This document shows, piece by piece, positions 1-5,177 of a stretch of 6,149 bases of DNA (the stretch's first letter is position 1; the number at the start of each line of letters is the position of its first letter). Both the position numbers and the translations under genes were made by a program. Source of the DNA: Gammaproteobacteria bacterium. Lineage in GTDB: Bacteria; Pseudomonadota; Gammaproteobacteria; Pseudomonadales; Azotimanducaceae. The DNA lies in NCBI GenBank assembly GCA_009839405.1, contig VXPR01000066.1:1-6149 (forward strand), given 5' to 3'. The notes beneath the pieces were generated by a model, which had not been told where the DNA came from, did no database searches, and saw only the letters and a program-made list of their open reading frames with translations.

Positions 1-59
1 CGCGCCGGCACGGGCCCCGTAGGGGCGGGGCTTGTCCCCGCCCGCCTTGAATGCACCGA
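1..59 (+). repeat. GC-rich palindromic repeat, direct copy 1 (cut by window edge)
   Basis: Bases 1-55 are identical to 117-171, and the similarity weakens over the next few bases. The core forms a perfect 8-bp stem, GGGCGGGG (23-30) with CCCCGCCC (36-43), around the loop CTTGT. The copy touches the window start, so its true left end is not visible. The form (a short GC-rich stem, an intergenic position and several copies) resembles REP-type intergenic repeats. Assignment to a named family is not possible from sequence alone. Confidence 0.85.
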
Positions 60-77
60 GGAGTTCGTCGAAACGCA

Positions 78-99
78 GCAGTTCGCGCAAGCGAACTGC
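78..99. repeat. Perfect 9-bp hairpin with GCAA loop
   Basis: GCAGTTCGC at 78-86 pairs perfectly with GCGAACTGC at 91-99 around a GCAA loop, which is a GNRA-type tetraloop when read on the plus strand. It lies between the two direct copies of the GC-rich repeat. Neither strand has a run of T after it, so terminator function is not supported. Confidence 0.7.
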
Positions 100-102
100 C
101 AA

Positions 103-120
103 CGCGCCCGTCAGGGCGCG
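103..120. repeat. Perfect 7-bp hairpin abutting repeat copy 2
   Basis: CGCGCCC at 103-109 pairs with GGGCGCG at 114-120 around the loop GTCA. Its right arm overlaps the first bases of the second copy of the GC-rich repeat (from 117). It may therefore belong to the full repeat unit, whose equivalent left of copy 1 is cut off by the window edge. Confidence 0.6.
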
Positions 121-175
121 CCGGCACGGGCCCCGTAGGGGCGGGGCTTGTCCCCGCCCGCCTTGAATGCATCGA
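117..175 (+). repeat. GC-rich palindromic repeat, direct copy 2
   Basis: This is the second copy of the repeat at 1-59, displaced by 116 bp. The first 55 bases are identical, and differences begin at base 172. The stem arms are 139-146 and 152-159 with the same CTTGT loop (147-151). Near identity over 55 bp in non-coding DNA suggests recent duplication or ongoing homogenisation. Confidence 0.88.
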
Positions 176-186
176 CGAAAGCTCGG

Positions 187-216
187 TATGGACGGGACAA
201 GCCCATCCCCTACGAG
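187..216 (-). repeat. Inverted, diverged copy of the GC-rich repeat core
   Basis: Read on the minus strand, this stretch carries the CGTAGGGG start and the CTTGT loop of the direct copies, flanked by GGATGGG and CCCGTCC. The two arms still pair through a T-G (U-G) position, but only on the minus strand, which is the strand transcribed through the adjacent genes. It lies about 17 bp after the stop codon of the ProA-like gene. It faces copy 2, giving a head-to-head arrangement like that of composite REP elements. Confidence 0.65.
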
Positions 217-232
217 CTGCGTTCTACGGCGC

Positions 233-1711
233 TTACCTACTGGTCGTGATGTAGCGTGTGCGGACGGTGAAGACGCTGTCGCCCGTCAGCACGCCCCCAC
301 GTGCAAAGAGCCGACCGCCCTGCCAGTTGGAAAGGCCGAGTTCCGGCTTGCCAAGCGCGTATTGGCCATCCACCCAGCGGGTGTGCCCGTCGCCGACGAA
401 GGGGGCGTCCAGCGTGCGCCAGAAGCGCTCGTGCTCGTCCGCATCGTCGGACACGAGGGTGCCCACGAGGCGAGGGCTTTGGGCGTTGAATGCGGCAATG
501 GCCTCGTCGAGGGTGGCGGCTGCCGTGAGCGTGACTTCCGGCGTCTCCTCCCACTCCCACTCGTGACCGAGTGCGTCTGCCGCCAACATATCCGCCTGCA
601 TTTCCGTGACTTCCCCTTCGGCGCGCATCACCCGCACCGGGGTCGTGAACATGGATTCGGGCACCAGGTGCCGCCCGCCTTCTGCCACATGCAGGCGGAA
701 AGACTGCCCGTGTGCCTCCCCAGCGGCGGCGAGCGCCTTGAGCACCGTGGCGACATGCTCTTGTGGATTTGCGCCCAGTACACAACAGGTATTGAGCGTG
801 TTGCAGACCTTGCGGTCCAGCGAGCGCGTCACTGCCTCGCGCAAGCTCCGGGTGGAGGCGGATTCGGATACCACCATCCAGGCCCCACCCGTGCCGTGCA
901 GGCTCACCGGCGTTCCCGCAGATCGCGCCAAGGCACCGAGCAGTTCCACCGCTGCCCCAGAGCCGCGGGCGACGGCCAAGGCCAATCGCGGATCGAGGAA
1001 GAGCGCCCAGCCGGCGGCGTGGGCGGCGCTGTCCACCAAGGACACGGCACCGGCCGGCAATCCAGCTTCGGCGAGTGCGGGTCGGACAACCTGCTGCATG
1101 ATCGCCTGGGCCGTTTCCAAGGCATCCGAGCCGATGCGGAAAACAACCGTATTGCCCCCTCGCAACACCCCGCATGCGTCCGCGAGCACGTTTGGCCGCC
1201 CTTCGAACACGAACGCCACCGGCCCCAACGCCGCTCCCACAAGCTCGACGCGAAAGCCGTCGTGGGCAATCGTCTCCAACACCGAGCCGCGCGTCGAAGG
1301 CATCTCGGCCCAGCCCCTCAGGCCCTCGATCATCTTGCCGCGCATGGCGTCAAACACCGCAAGCCGCGTCGTGGAGCGACCTCGCTGGTGCGTCCGCCGG
1401 ACATCTTCGGCGTTGATTTCGGCGATGGCATTCCAAACCGCATCGTCTTCGAGCCGTGCGGAAGCCTCGGCGTAGAAACCGACGATGGCGTCGTCGCTCA
1501 CCGCGTTCATGGCGCCGAATGCGTCGCTCGCAGCCGTCACCGCCTCATCGGCCCGGCGCGCTTCTGCGTTGGGAATCCGGAGCAGCCCGGCTCCCTCGGT
1601 CGCCACCAGCCGGTCGCCCGGCTCGAATGCGGCGGCCAATTCCTCATCGACCGCGAACGCCGCGCCGTCTGGCGACAGCACGGTTGCGCCGGCCTTGAGG
1701 CGCTCGATCAT
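233..1711 (-). CDS. ProA-family aldehyde dehydrogenase-like protein (glutamate-5-semialdehyde dehydrogenase homologue) coupled to hisG
   Basis: This 492-residue protein belongs to the ALDH superfamily and most resembles gamma-glutamyl phosphate reductase (ProA). Visible ProA-like blocks are NAEDVRRTHQRGRSTTRL (100-117), FEGRPNVLADA (169-179, matching the ESRPNV block), FRIGSDA (191-197), ARGSGAAVELLG (248-259), RKVCNTLNTCCV (300-311) with Cys303 as the expected nucleophile, and FARGG near the end (469-473, matching HARGP). Residues 1 to about 50 are an N-terminal extension; ProA proteins are usually about 420 residues. The ATG overlaps the hisG stop as ATGA, and an AAGGTG ribosome site lies 5 bases upstream at 1717-1722, so translational coupling is likely. 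Family membership is well supported. The substrate is not: it could be a second ProA, or a dehydrogenase recruited to the histidine operon. It is not HisD by sequence, so I give no gene symbol. It would act in the cytoplasm. Confidence 0.88.
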   Translation of the reverse strand: MIERLKAGATVLSPDGAAFAVDEELAAAFEPGDRLVATEGAGLLRIPNAEARRADEAVTAASDAFGAMNAVSDDAIVGFYAEASARLEDDAVWNAIAEINAEDVRRTHQRGRSTTRLAVFDAMRGKMIEGLRGWAEMPSTRGSVLETIAHDGFRVELVGAALGPVAFVFEGRPNVLADACGVLRGGNTVVFRIGSDALETAQAIMQQVVRPALAEAGLPAGAVSLVDSAAHAAGWALFLDPRLALAVARGSGAAVELLGALARSAGTPVSLHGTGGAWMVVSESASTRSLREAVTRSLDRKVCNTLNTCCVLGANPQEHVATVLKALAAAGEAHGQSFRLHVAEGGRHLVPESMFTTPVRVMRAEGEVTEMQADMLAADALGHEWEWEETPEVTLTAAATLDEAIAAFNAQSPRLVGTLVSDDADEHERFWRTLDAPFVGDGHTRWVDGQYALGKPELGLSNWQGGRLFARGGVLTGDSVFTVRTRYITTSR

Positions 1712-2583
1712 TCGATCACCTTGTTGATGGGGTACTCGATGATGCCCGTTGCGCCCGCCTGTTTCAGCGCCGGAACGATGGTGCGCACCGTGGTCTCGTC
1801 GATGATGGTATTGAGGGCGAGCCAGTCGGTGTCGGTGAGGTGCGAGATGGTGGGGTTGCGCATCGCCGGAAGGATGGACGTGACCTGATCCAAGTCCGCG
1901 GCGCGCACGTTCATCATCAGTCCCACCCGACCTTCGGCGGCCAGGCACGAGCGCAGCATCAGGGCGATGTTGTCGAGCTTGGTGCGAATCCAGGGCCGGG
2001 CGAGCGCGTCACGATTGGCGATCAGGCGAGGCGTGCTCGAAAGCACCTCGTCGACGATGCGAAGGTTGTTGGCGCGCAGGGAGTTGCCGGTCTCGGTCAC
2101 CTCGACGATGGCGTCGGCCAGGCGCGGAGGCTTGACCTCCGTGGCGCCCCAGGAAAACTCCACGTCAGCAGTGACGCCGTGACGGGCGAGATACCGATTG
2201 GTCAGGTTGATGACCTCGGTGGCGATGCGCTTGCCCTGAAGGTCGGTAACCGACTGCACCTCGGAGTCGTTCGGCACGCACAGCACCCAGCGGGTGGGGC
2301 GACGCGTCACCTTGGCGAACACGAAGTCCGCGAGTTCCTCGACGTCGGCGCCGGTTTCCACCACCCAGTCGTGGCCGGTGATGCCGGCGTCCAGCACGCC
2401 CTGCTCGACGTAGCGCGCCATCTCCTGCGCCCGCACCAACATGCAGTCGATCTCGGGATCGTCGATCTCGGGAAAGTACGAGCGGGAGGAAAACGTGATG
2501 ACGTAGCCGGCGCGGCGAAAGAGGTCCGCGGTGGACTCCTGCAGGTTTCCTGCCGGAATGCCAAGTTTCAAAAGGTTGCTCAT
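1708..2583 (-). CDS. hisG: ATP phosphoribosyltransferase, long form
   Basis: HisG catalyses the first, committed step of histidine biosynthesis, joining ATP and PRPP to give N1-(5-phosphoribosyl)-ATP in the cytoplasm. The 291 residues fit the long form, which has a C-terminal ACT-like regulatory domain and does not need HisZ. Visible features are the N-terminal strand LKLGIPAGNLQEST (5-18), SSRSYFPEIDDPE (32-44), RAQEMARYVEQGVLDAGITG (51-70), the PRPP-binding block DAIVEVTETGNSLRANNL (157-174), and the C-terminal domain from about 215 to 291 ending GATGIIEYPINKVIE. The usual PKGxL turn near the N-terminus reads PAGNL here. The ATG at 2583 gives the family's normal N-terminus, although no strong Shine-Dalgarno sequence is visible. 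hisI lies 73 bp upstream, and the ProA-like gene overlaps the stop codon. Feedback inhibition by histidine is expected from the family, not shown here. Confidence 0.97.
   Translation of the reverse strand: MSNLLKLGIPAGNLQESTADLFRRAGYVITFSSRSYFPEIDDPEIDCMLVRAQEMARYVEQGVLDAGITGHDWVVETGADVEELADFVFAKVTRRPTRWVLCVPNDSEVQSVTDLQGKRIATEVINLTNRYLARHGVTADVEFSWGATEVKPPRLADAIVEVTETGNSLRANNLRIVDEVLSSTPRLIANRDALARPWIRTKLDNIALMLRSCLAAEGRVGLMMNVRAADLDQVTSILPAMRNPTISHLTDTDWLALNTIIDETTVRTIVPALKQAGATGIIEYPINKVIE
1717..1722 (-). promoter_or_regulatory. Ribosome binding site of the ProA-like gene
   Basis: AAGGTG on the minus strand lies inside the end of hisG, 5 bases before the ATG at 1711. It supports this start over the in-frame open stretch further upstream, which overlaps hisG and has no family resemblance. 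Confidence 0.6.
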
Positions 2584-2625
2584 GGCGATGTAACCCGTTG
2601 GTTGGGTTTAGGAATGTGCGGGGCG

Positions 2626-2645
2626 GCTCGACTCTTGAGTCGAGC
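2626..2645 (-). other. Hairpin in the hisI-hisG spacer
   Basis: GCTCGACT (2626-2633) pairs perfectly with AGTCGAGC (2638-2645) around a four-base loop, in the 73-bp gap between the hisI stop and the hisG start. No T-tract follows on the minus strand, so a strong intrinsic terminator is unlikely. An mRNA processing or stabilising structure, or a partial attenuator, is possible. A weaker inverted repeat (AACCC at 2592-2596, GGGTT at 2604-2608) sits close to the hisG start and could affect ribosome access. Confidence 0.45.
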
Positions 2646-2656
2646 TCGGGGCGCGA

Positions 2657-3040
2657 TCAGGAGCGGCCGTACACCTCGGCGGGATCGAACACCGGCTCGG
2701 CGATGATGTGTGCCGCTGCCGTGTCCGGGTCCACCTCGCGGAAAAAGCAGCTCTCGTAGCCTTCGTGACAGGCCGCGCCACCCACCTGCTCCACCCTTAC
2801 GAGCAGCGTGTCGCCGTCGCAGTCGTAGTAGAGGTGCTTCAAATGCTGCACATTGCCGCTTTCCTCGCCCTTGCGCCACAGCTTGTCGCGAGACCGGCTG
2901 TAGTAGCACACGCGTCGCGTGCGCAGCGTCTCGGCATAGGATTCTGCGTTCATGTACGCCAGCATCAGCACTTTGCCGCTGCTGGCATCCTGCGCGATCG
3001 TCGGAATGAGCGCCGACTTCTCAAAGTCCGGTCCGTCCAT
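2657..3040 (-). CDS. hisI: Phosphoribosyl-AMP cyclohydrolase
   Basis: HisI opens the adenine ring of phosphoribosyl-AMP, the third step of histidine biosynthesis, using bound zinc and magnesium in the cytoplasm. The 127-residue protein is the monofunctional form, with no HisE pyrophosphohydrolase domain attached. The signature blocks are all present: VLMLAYMN (24-31), CYYSRSRDKLWRKGEESGN (45-63), DCDGD (73-77) for metal binding, and CHEGYESCFFRE (91-102) with the conserved cysteines. The ATG at 3040 gives MDGPDFEK, typical for the family. An AGGA-like site is close by (spacing only 2-3 bases), and an in-frame ATG at 3076 would add 12 residues with no better ribosome site. It is followed 73 bp later by hisG. 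The step between HisG and HisI (HisE) is not encoded in this window. Confidence 0.96.
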   Translation of the reverse strand: MDGPDFEKSALIPTIAQDASSGKVLMLAYMNAESYAETLRTRRVCYYSRSRDKLWRKGEESGNVQHLKHLYYDCDGDTLLVRVEQVGGAACHEGYESCFFREVDPDTAAAHIIAEPVFDPAEVYGRS

Positions 3041-3074
3041 GATCCTGCCGTGTGGGGCTTTGGAAAGGCGGCGC

Positions 3075-3105
3075 ATTCTATAGGGAATCCGCGCCTGGTT
3101 GGGCA
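3075..3105 (-). promoter_or_regulatory. Weak candidate promoter for hisI-hisG
   Basis: On the minus strand TATAGAAT (3082-3075) resembles a -10 box, 35 bp upstream of the chosen hisI start. A TGCCCA hexamer at 3105-3100, 17 bp further upstream, is only a poor match to a -35 box. The 89-bp gap after the TPR gene makes a separate histidine promoter reasonable, but the sequence evidence is thin. Confidence 0.22.
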
Positions 3106-3124
3106 TCTCGTCCGTCGACCCGAC

Positions 3125-3140
3125 GCGCACTACGGTGCGC
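3125..3140 (-). other. Hairpin spanning the TPR gene stop codon
   Basis: GCGCAC (3125-3130) pairs perfectly with GTGCGC (3135-3140) around a four-base loop, and the TAG stop of the TPR gene (3132-3130) lies at the loop edge. No T-rich stretch follows on the minus strand. It may mark the 3' end of the TPR transcript or be an incidental GC-rich palindrome. Confidence 0.35.
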
Positions 3141-4749
3141 CGCTGGGCGGCGCGCGCTTCTGCGGCGCCACCGCGGGCAGGATGTCCTCGCCTCCAGAAG
3201 CGAGGCGGACCTCGGGCGGGATCCACCAGGAAGATCCCGGCGCGAATGGCGTCTCTGGCACGGTGTCCTGGTCGATCGCTTCGAGCAGCATCGTGGCGTC
3301 GGGATGGGGTGATTGCCGGCGGGCGAGGTCCGTCGCCGCCGCGACGTCGCCGGCGGCGAGGAGAACGAAAGCGAGGGTCAAGCGGGTGTCGGGGTCGTCG
3401 CGGGCCCGGAGGAGGGTGGTGGCGCGGGCAGTGGCACGGGAGAGGGTCTCTCGGTTCCTGGCTTGGTTACAGCCGGCCTCTGCACGGGCCAGCGCCAAGT
3501 GCGCTTCGCCCCAGTCGCCTCGCAATCGCAGCGCCTGCTCGAGTGCTGCGATGCCTTGGCAGTCACCCGTGGCAAGGCGGGACATCCCAAGCCAGTAGTG
3601 GTGACGGGGCTCCGTGGGTTGGGCATCGGTGAGATGGCGATAGTGGCTTTGGGCGGCGGCGAAGCGTCCATCGCGCATGGCAAGGGCGCCCGCCAGGGCT
3701 CGAGTGCCGGGCACATCGGCGAGTTCCAGGGAGCGCGCCGCCGCTTCGGCCGCTCGTGCGTTCGCATTTGGGGCGAGACGCAGTACCCACGCCAACAGAC
3801 GCCACCCGGTTGCGGAATCTGGTGCCAGCTTCAGCAGGCGCTCCACGTCCGCCATAGCCTTGCCCGGCGCATGCTCGGCGAGTGTGGCAGCGAGGCGTTC
3901 GTGCAGTGCAACGTCGCTTGGGGCCAAGGACACGGCGCTCTGCAGCGCCTCGATGGCGGCCTCGACATCGCCCCGAGCCAATGCCCAGTCGGCAGCCATG
4001 CGATAGAAGCGCGGCGTGCGGCTTAGGCTCGCCACTTCCAGCAGGATCGGATCGTCGATGGTGGGGGCGAGCCGGTTGCCGGGGTCGCGTTCGAGCCAAG
4101 CCTGCGCCTCAGCGACATTGCCGAGCCTTCGTTGCACTGAGGCGAGCTTGTAGGCGAGCTGACCGGCTTCGGGTTCCAGCCGGAAGGCGGCGCTCAGCAG
4201 CGCTAGTGCCGCTTCAGGCTCACTCTCCAGGATGCTCACGTCCGCAAGGGCGGCAAGCACCAAGGCGGACTCCGGCGCGAGGCTTCTCGCCTGTTCCAGC
4301 GCCGCTCTGGCGGCGGACGCATCTCCGACCTGAACCAGTGCCGTACCGAGCCGGTACCAGGCCGGCATTTCCTCGGGCGCCAGTGCCACGGCGCGGCGGA
4401 AGTCCGTGACGCTTGCCGCCAGCGCGCCGGACTCGGCGAGGACCACGCCGTGCAGGTAGCGCCACCGTGCGGACTCCTGCTCTTCGATCGCCTGCCGGTA
4501 GGCGTCCTGGGCTTCGCTCAGGCGACGCTGGGCGTGGAGGAGCATTCCCTCGCTGCCCCAGATCATGGCGCGTTCGGTCGGCGTGGCCGCGGCGTCAAGC
4601 CGTTGCCTTAGGCTGGGCTCCACCTGTTCGGTGCCCAAGCCTCGTGGGTCCGCCGTCTTGAGCGCATGGCTGTCGGCTCCCACCGCCAAGACGGTCGCGA
4701 GGAGGAGATGGCTGACACATGCCCTTCTTGCGACCCCCTCGCCGCGCAT
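3130..4749 (-). CDS. Exported tetratricopeptide repeat protein
   Basis: The 539-residue protein begins with a likely Sec signal peptide: a basic start (MRGEGVARR), a hydrophobic core (about 10-24), and a plausible cleavage site after SHA at 27-29. It is therefore expected in the periplasm or outer envelope. From about 60 to 485 it is alanine- and leucine-rich helical sequence with degenerate 34-residue TPR units, for example GVVLAESGALAASVTDFRRA (101-120), YRLGTALVQVGDASAARAAL (132-151) and WALARGDVEAAIEALQSAV (255-273), often ending in a L-x-P turn. A non-repeat insert rich in DDP and RTPRFYR sits at about 221-250. The C-terminal 50 residues (PETPFAPGSSWWIPPE onwards) are not TPR. The ATG at 4749 was chosen because AAAGG lies 5 bases upstream and the signal peptide follows. 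The reading frame continues open upstream into repeat DNA that I do not count as coding. TPR proteins are scaffolds, and no enzymatic motif is visible. The partner is unknown; the ASPIC/UnbV protein upstream is a candidate. Confidence 0.85.
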   Translation of the reverse strand: MRGEGVARRACVSHLLLATVLAVGADSHALKTADPRGLGTEQVEPSLRQRLDAAATPTERAMIWGSEGMLLHAQRRLSEAQDAYRQAIEEQESARWRYLHGVVLAESGALAASVTDFRRAVALAPEEMPAWYRLGTALVQVGDASAARAALEQARSLAPESALVLAALADVSILESEPEAALALLSAAFRLEPEAGQLAYKLASVQRRLGNVAEAQAWLERDPGNRLAPTIDDPILLEVASLSRTPRFYRMAADWALARGDVEAAIEALQSAVSLAPSDVALHERLAATLAEHAPGKAMADVERLLKLAPDSATGWRLLAWVLRLAPNANARAAEAAARSLELADVPGTRALAGALAMRDGRFAAAQSHYRHLTDAQPTEPRHHYWLGMSRLATGDCQGIAALEQALRLRGDWGEAHLALARAEAGCNQARNRETLSRATARATTLLRARDDPDTRLTLAFVLLAAGDVAAATDLARRQSPHPDATMLLEAIDQDTVPETPFAPGSSWWIPPEVRLASGGEDILPAVAPQKRAPPSGAP

Positions 4750-4850
4750 CGGTGCCTTTGCCGAGAGCCACTTTCTGCCGAATGCCACCTTCGCCAAAAG
4801 CTCGTCCCAGGCCAGCCGGGCGACCAGAGCAACGGCCTTGGCGGGGCCCC
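4750..4850. other. TPR upstream region with no gene seen
   Basis: These 101 bp separate the TPR start from the hairpin element. The TPR frame stays open through it, but the translation has no signal peptide or TPR character. The only clear signal is the AAAGG ribosome site just before the ATG. I could not identify a convincing promoter. Confidence 0.5.
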
Positions 4851-4908
4851 TAGCCCGCATTCCTCGCCAGACCTCGCTTGCGGACGACGATGCACTCGCT
4901 GTGGCCGC
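4851..4908 (+). repeat. Left terminal inverted repeat of the hairpin element
   Basis: This arm starts TAGCCCGCATTCCTCGCCAG and pairs with 5120-5177 read in the opposite direction. The outer 26 bp are the best conserved, with three mismatches. Confidence 0.75.
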
Positions 4909-4917
4909 GCAAGGTGC

Positions 4918-5001
4918 TCGCGCGTCCTGCGGACGCACTCGCGCGTCCTGCGGACGCATTCGCGCGTCCTGCGGACGCATTCGCCTGTCCTTCGGACAGG
5001 T
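4918..5001. repeat. Tandem array of four 21-bp hairpin units
   Basis: Units lie at 4918-4938, 4939-4959, 4960-4980 and 4981-5001. The first three are identical except for the last base, and each contains GCGTCC-TGC-GGACGC, a 6-bp stem with a 3-base loop. The fourth has changed to CCTGTCC-TTC-GGACAGG. Two base pairs differ from the other units on both sides of the stem and one pair is gained, so pairing is kept although the sequence changed. The unit length of 21 keeps all frames open, which explains the repetitive reading frames across it. I do not regard those as genes. Confidence 0.88.
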
Positions 5002-5019
5002 TCACTCCAGCCGCCTCGA

Positions 5020-5036
5020 CATAGTGCCCAGCTATG
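5020..5036. repeat. Central hairpin of the element
   Basis: CATAG (5020-5024) pairs with CTATG (5032-5036) around a 7-base loop, near the midpoint of the 327-bp element. The stem is short and could be chance. Confidence 0.35.
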
Positions 5037-5054
5037 CCTTCGCCGTCTTCCGCC

Positions 5055-5115
5055 GTGCCTCTTGGCACGCGGACGTGCCTCTTGGCACGCGGACGTGCCT
5101 CTTTGGCACGCGTGC
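5055..5115. repeat. Tandem array of three 20-21-bp hairpin units
   Basis: Units lie at 5055-5074, 5075-5094 and 5095-5115. The first two are identical, and the third has one extra T in the loop and a different tail. Each forms a CGTGCC/GGCACG stem (including the preceding C) around TCTT or TCTTT. The third unit ends in a perfect 10-bp palindrome, GCACGCGTGC (5106-5115). Confidence 0.87.
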
Positions 5116-5119
5116 ACCC

Positions 5120-5177
5120 GCAGCCACAGCGGCGCCTCGTCGCCCTCGCTACGAGGCCTGGTGAGAAATGCGGGCTA
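5120..5177 (-). repeat. Right terminal inverted repeat of the hairpin element
   Basis: This is the partner of 4851-4908. Its last three bases (5175-5177) form, on the minus strand, the TAG stop codon of the ASPIC/UnbV gene, so the element boundary and the gene end coincide. Confidence 0.75.

Larger units (their letters stand above)
1..232. other. Gene-free region downstream of the ProA-like gene, filled with palindromic repeats
   Basis: No convincing coding region lies here. The short plus-strand reading frames have no family resemblance and run through repeats. The stretch contains two direct copies of a GC-rich repeat (1-59 and 117-175), an inverted diverged copy of the repeat core (about 187-216), and two unrelated perfect hairpins between the direct copies (78-99 and 103-120). 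On the minus strand it lies directly after the stop codon of the ProA-like gene, so it probably forms the 3' end of the histidine transcript or the space before the next gene. I see no T-tract that would make any of the hairpins a classical intrinsic terminator. Confidence 0.75.
4851..5177. mobile_element. 327-bp MITE-like or foldback element with 58-bp terminal inverted repeats and internal hairpin arrays
   Basis: The two ends are imperfect inverted repeats. The outermost 26 bp (4851-4876 against 5152-5177) match at 23 positions, and an inner block (4897-4908 against 5120-5131) matches at 11 of 12. Over the full 58-bp arms about 45 positions match, with two small gaps. Both ends read TAGCCCGCATT going inward. 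Inside are a 4-unit tandem array of 21-bp hairpins, a central hairpin, and a 3-unit tandem array of about 20-bp hairpins. There is no transposase gene and I see no obvious target-site duplication. The minus-strand TAG at the right end is the stop codon of the ASPIC/UnbV gene. The boundary symmetry supports a discrete element. That it moves is inference; a non-mobile cruciform-forming repeat is the alternative. Confidence 0.65.

Noticed and set aside
78..216. Intrinsic terminators downstream of the ProA-like gene
   Set aside because: The hairpins are strong but none is followed by a T-tract on the minus strand.
233..1711. Calling the gene after hisG hisD from its position
   Set aside because: The sequence has ProA blocks (GRPNV, the VCNT cysteine block and FARGG) and none of the HisD sequence I would expect. 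Position alone is not enough.
167..1888. A 573-residue plus-strand open frame opposite the ProA-like gene
   Set aside because: It is antisense to well-supported coding sequence and its translation shows no family resemblance, with Arg/His/Gly-rich composition typical of a high-GC shadow frame.
4750..4980. Starting the TPR protein further upstream, at 4980 or 4860
   Set aside because: The added residues translate the tandem hairpin repeats and terminal inverted repeat and would bury the signal peptide. The ATG at 4749 has a ribosome site and places the signal peptide at the N-terminus.
4918..5115. CRISPR array
   Set aside because: The units are directly adjacent, 20-21 bp long and internally palindromic, with no unique spacers and no cas genes.
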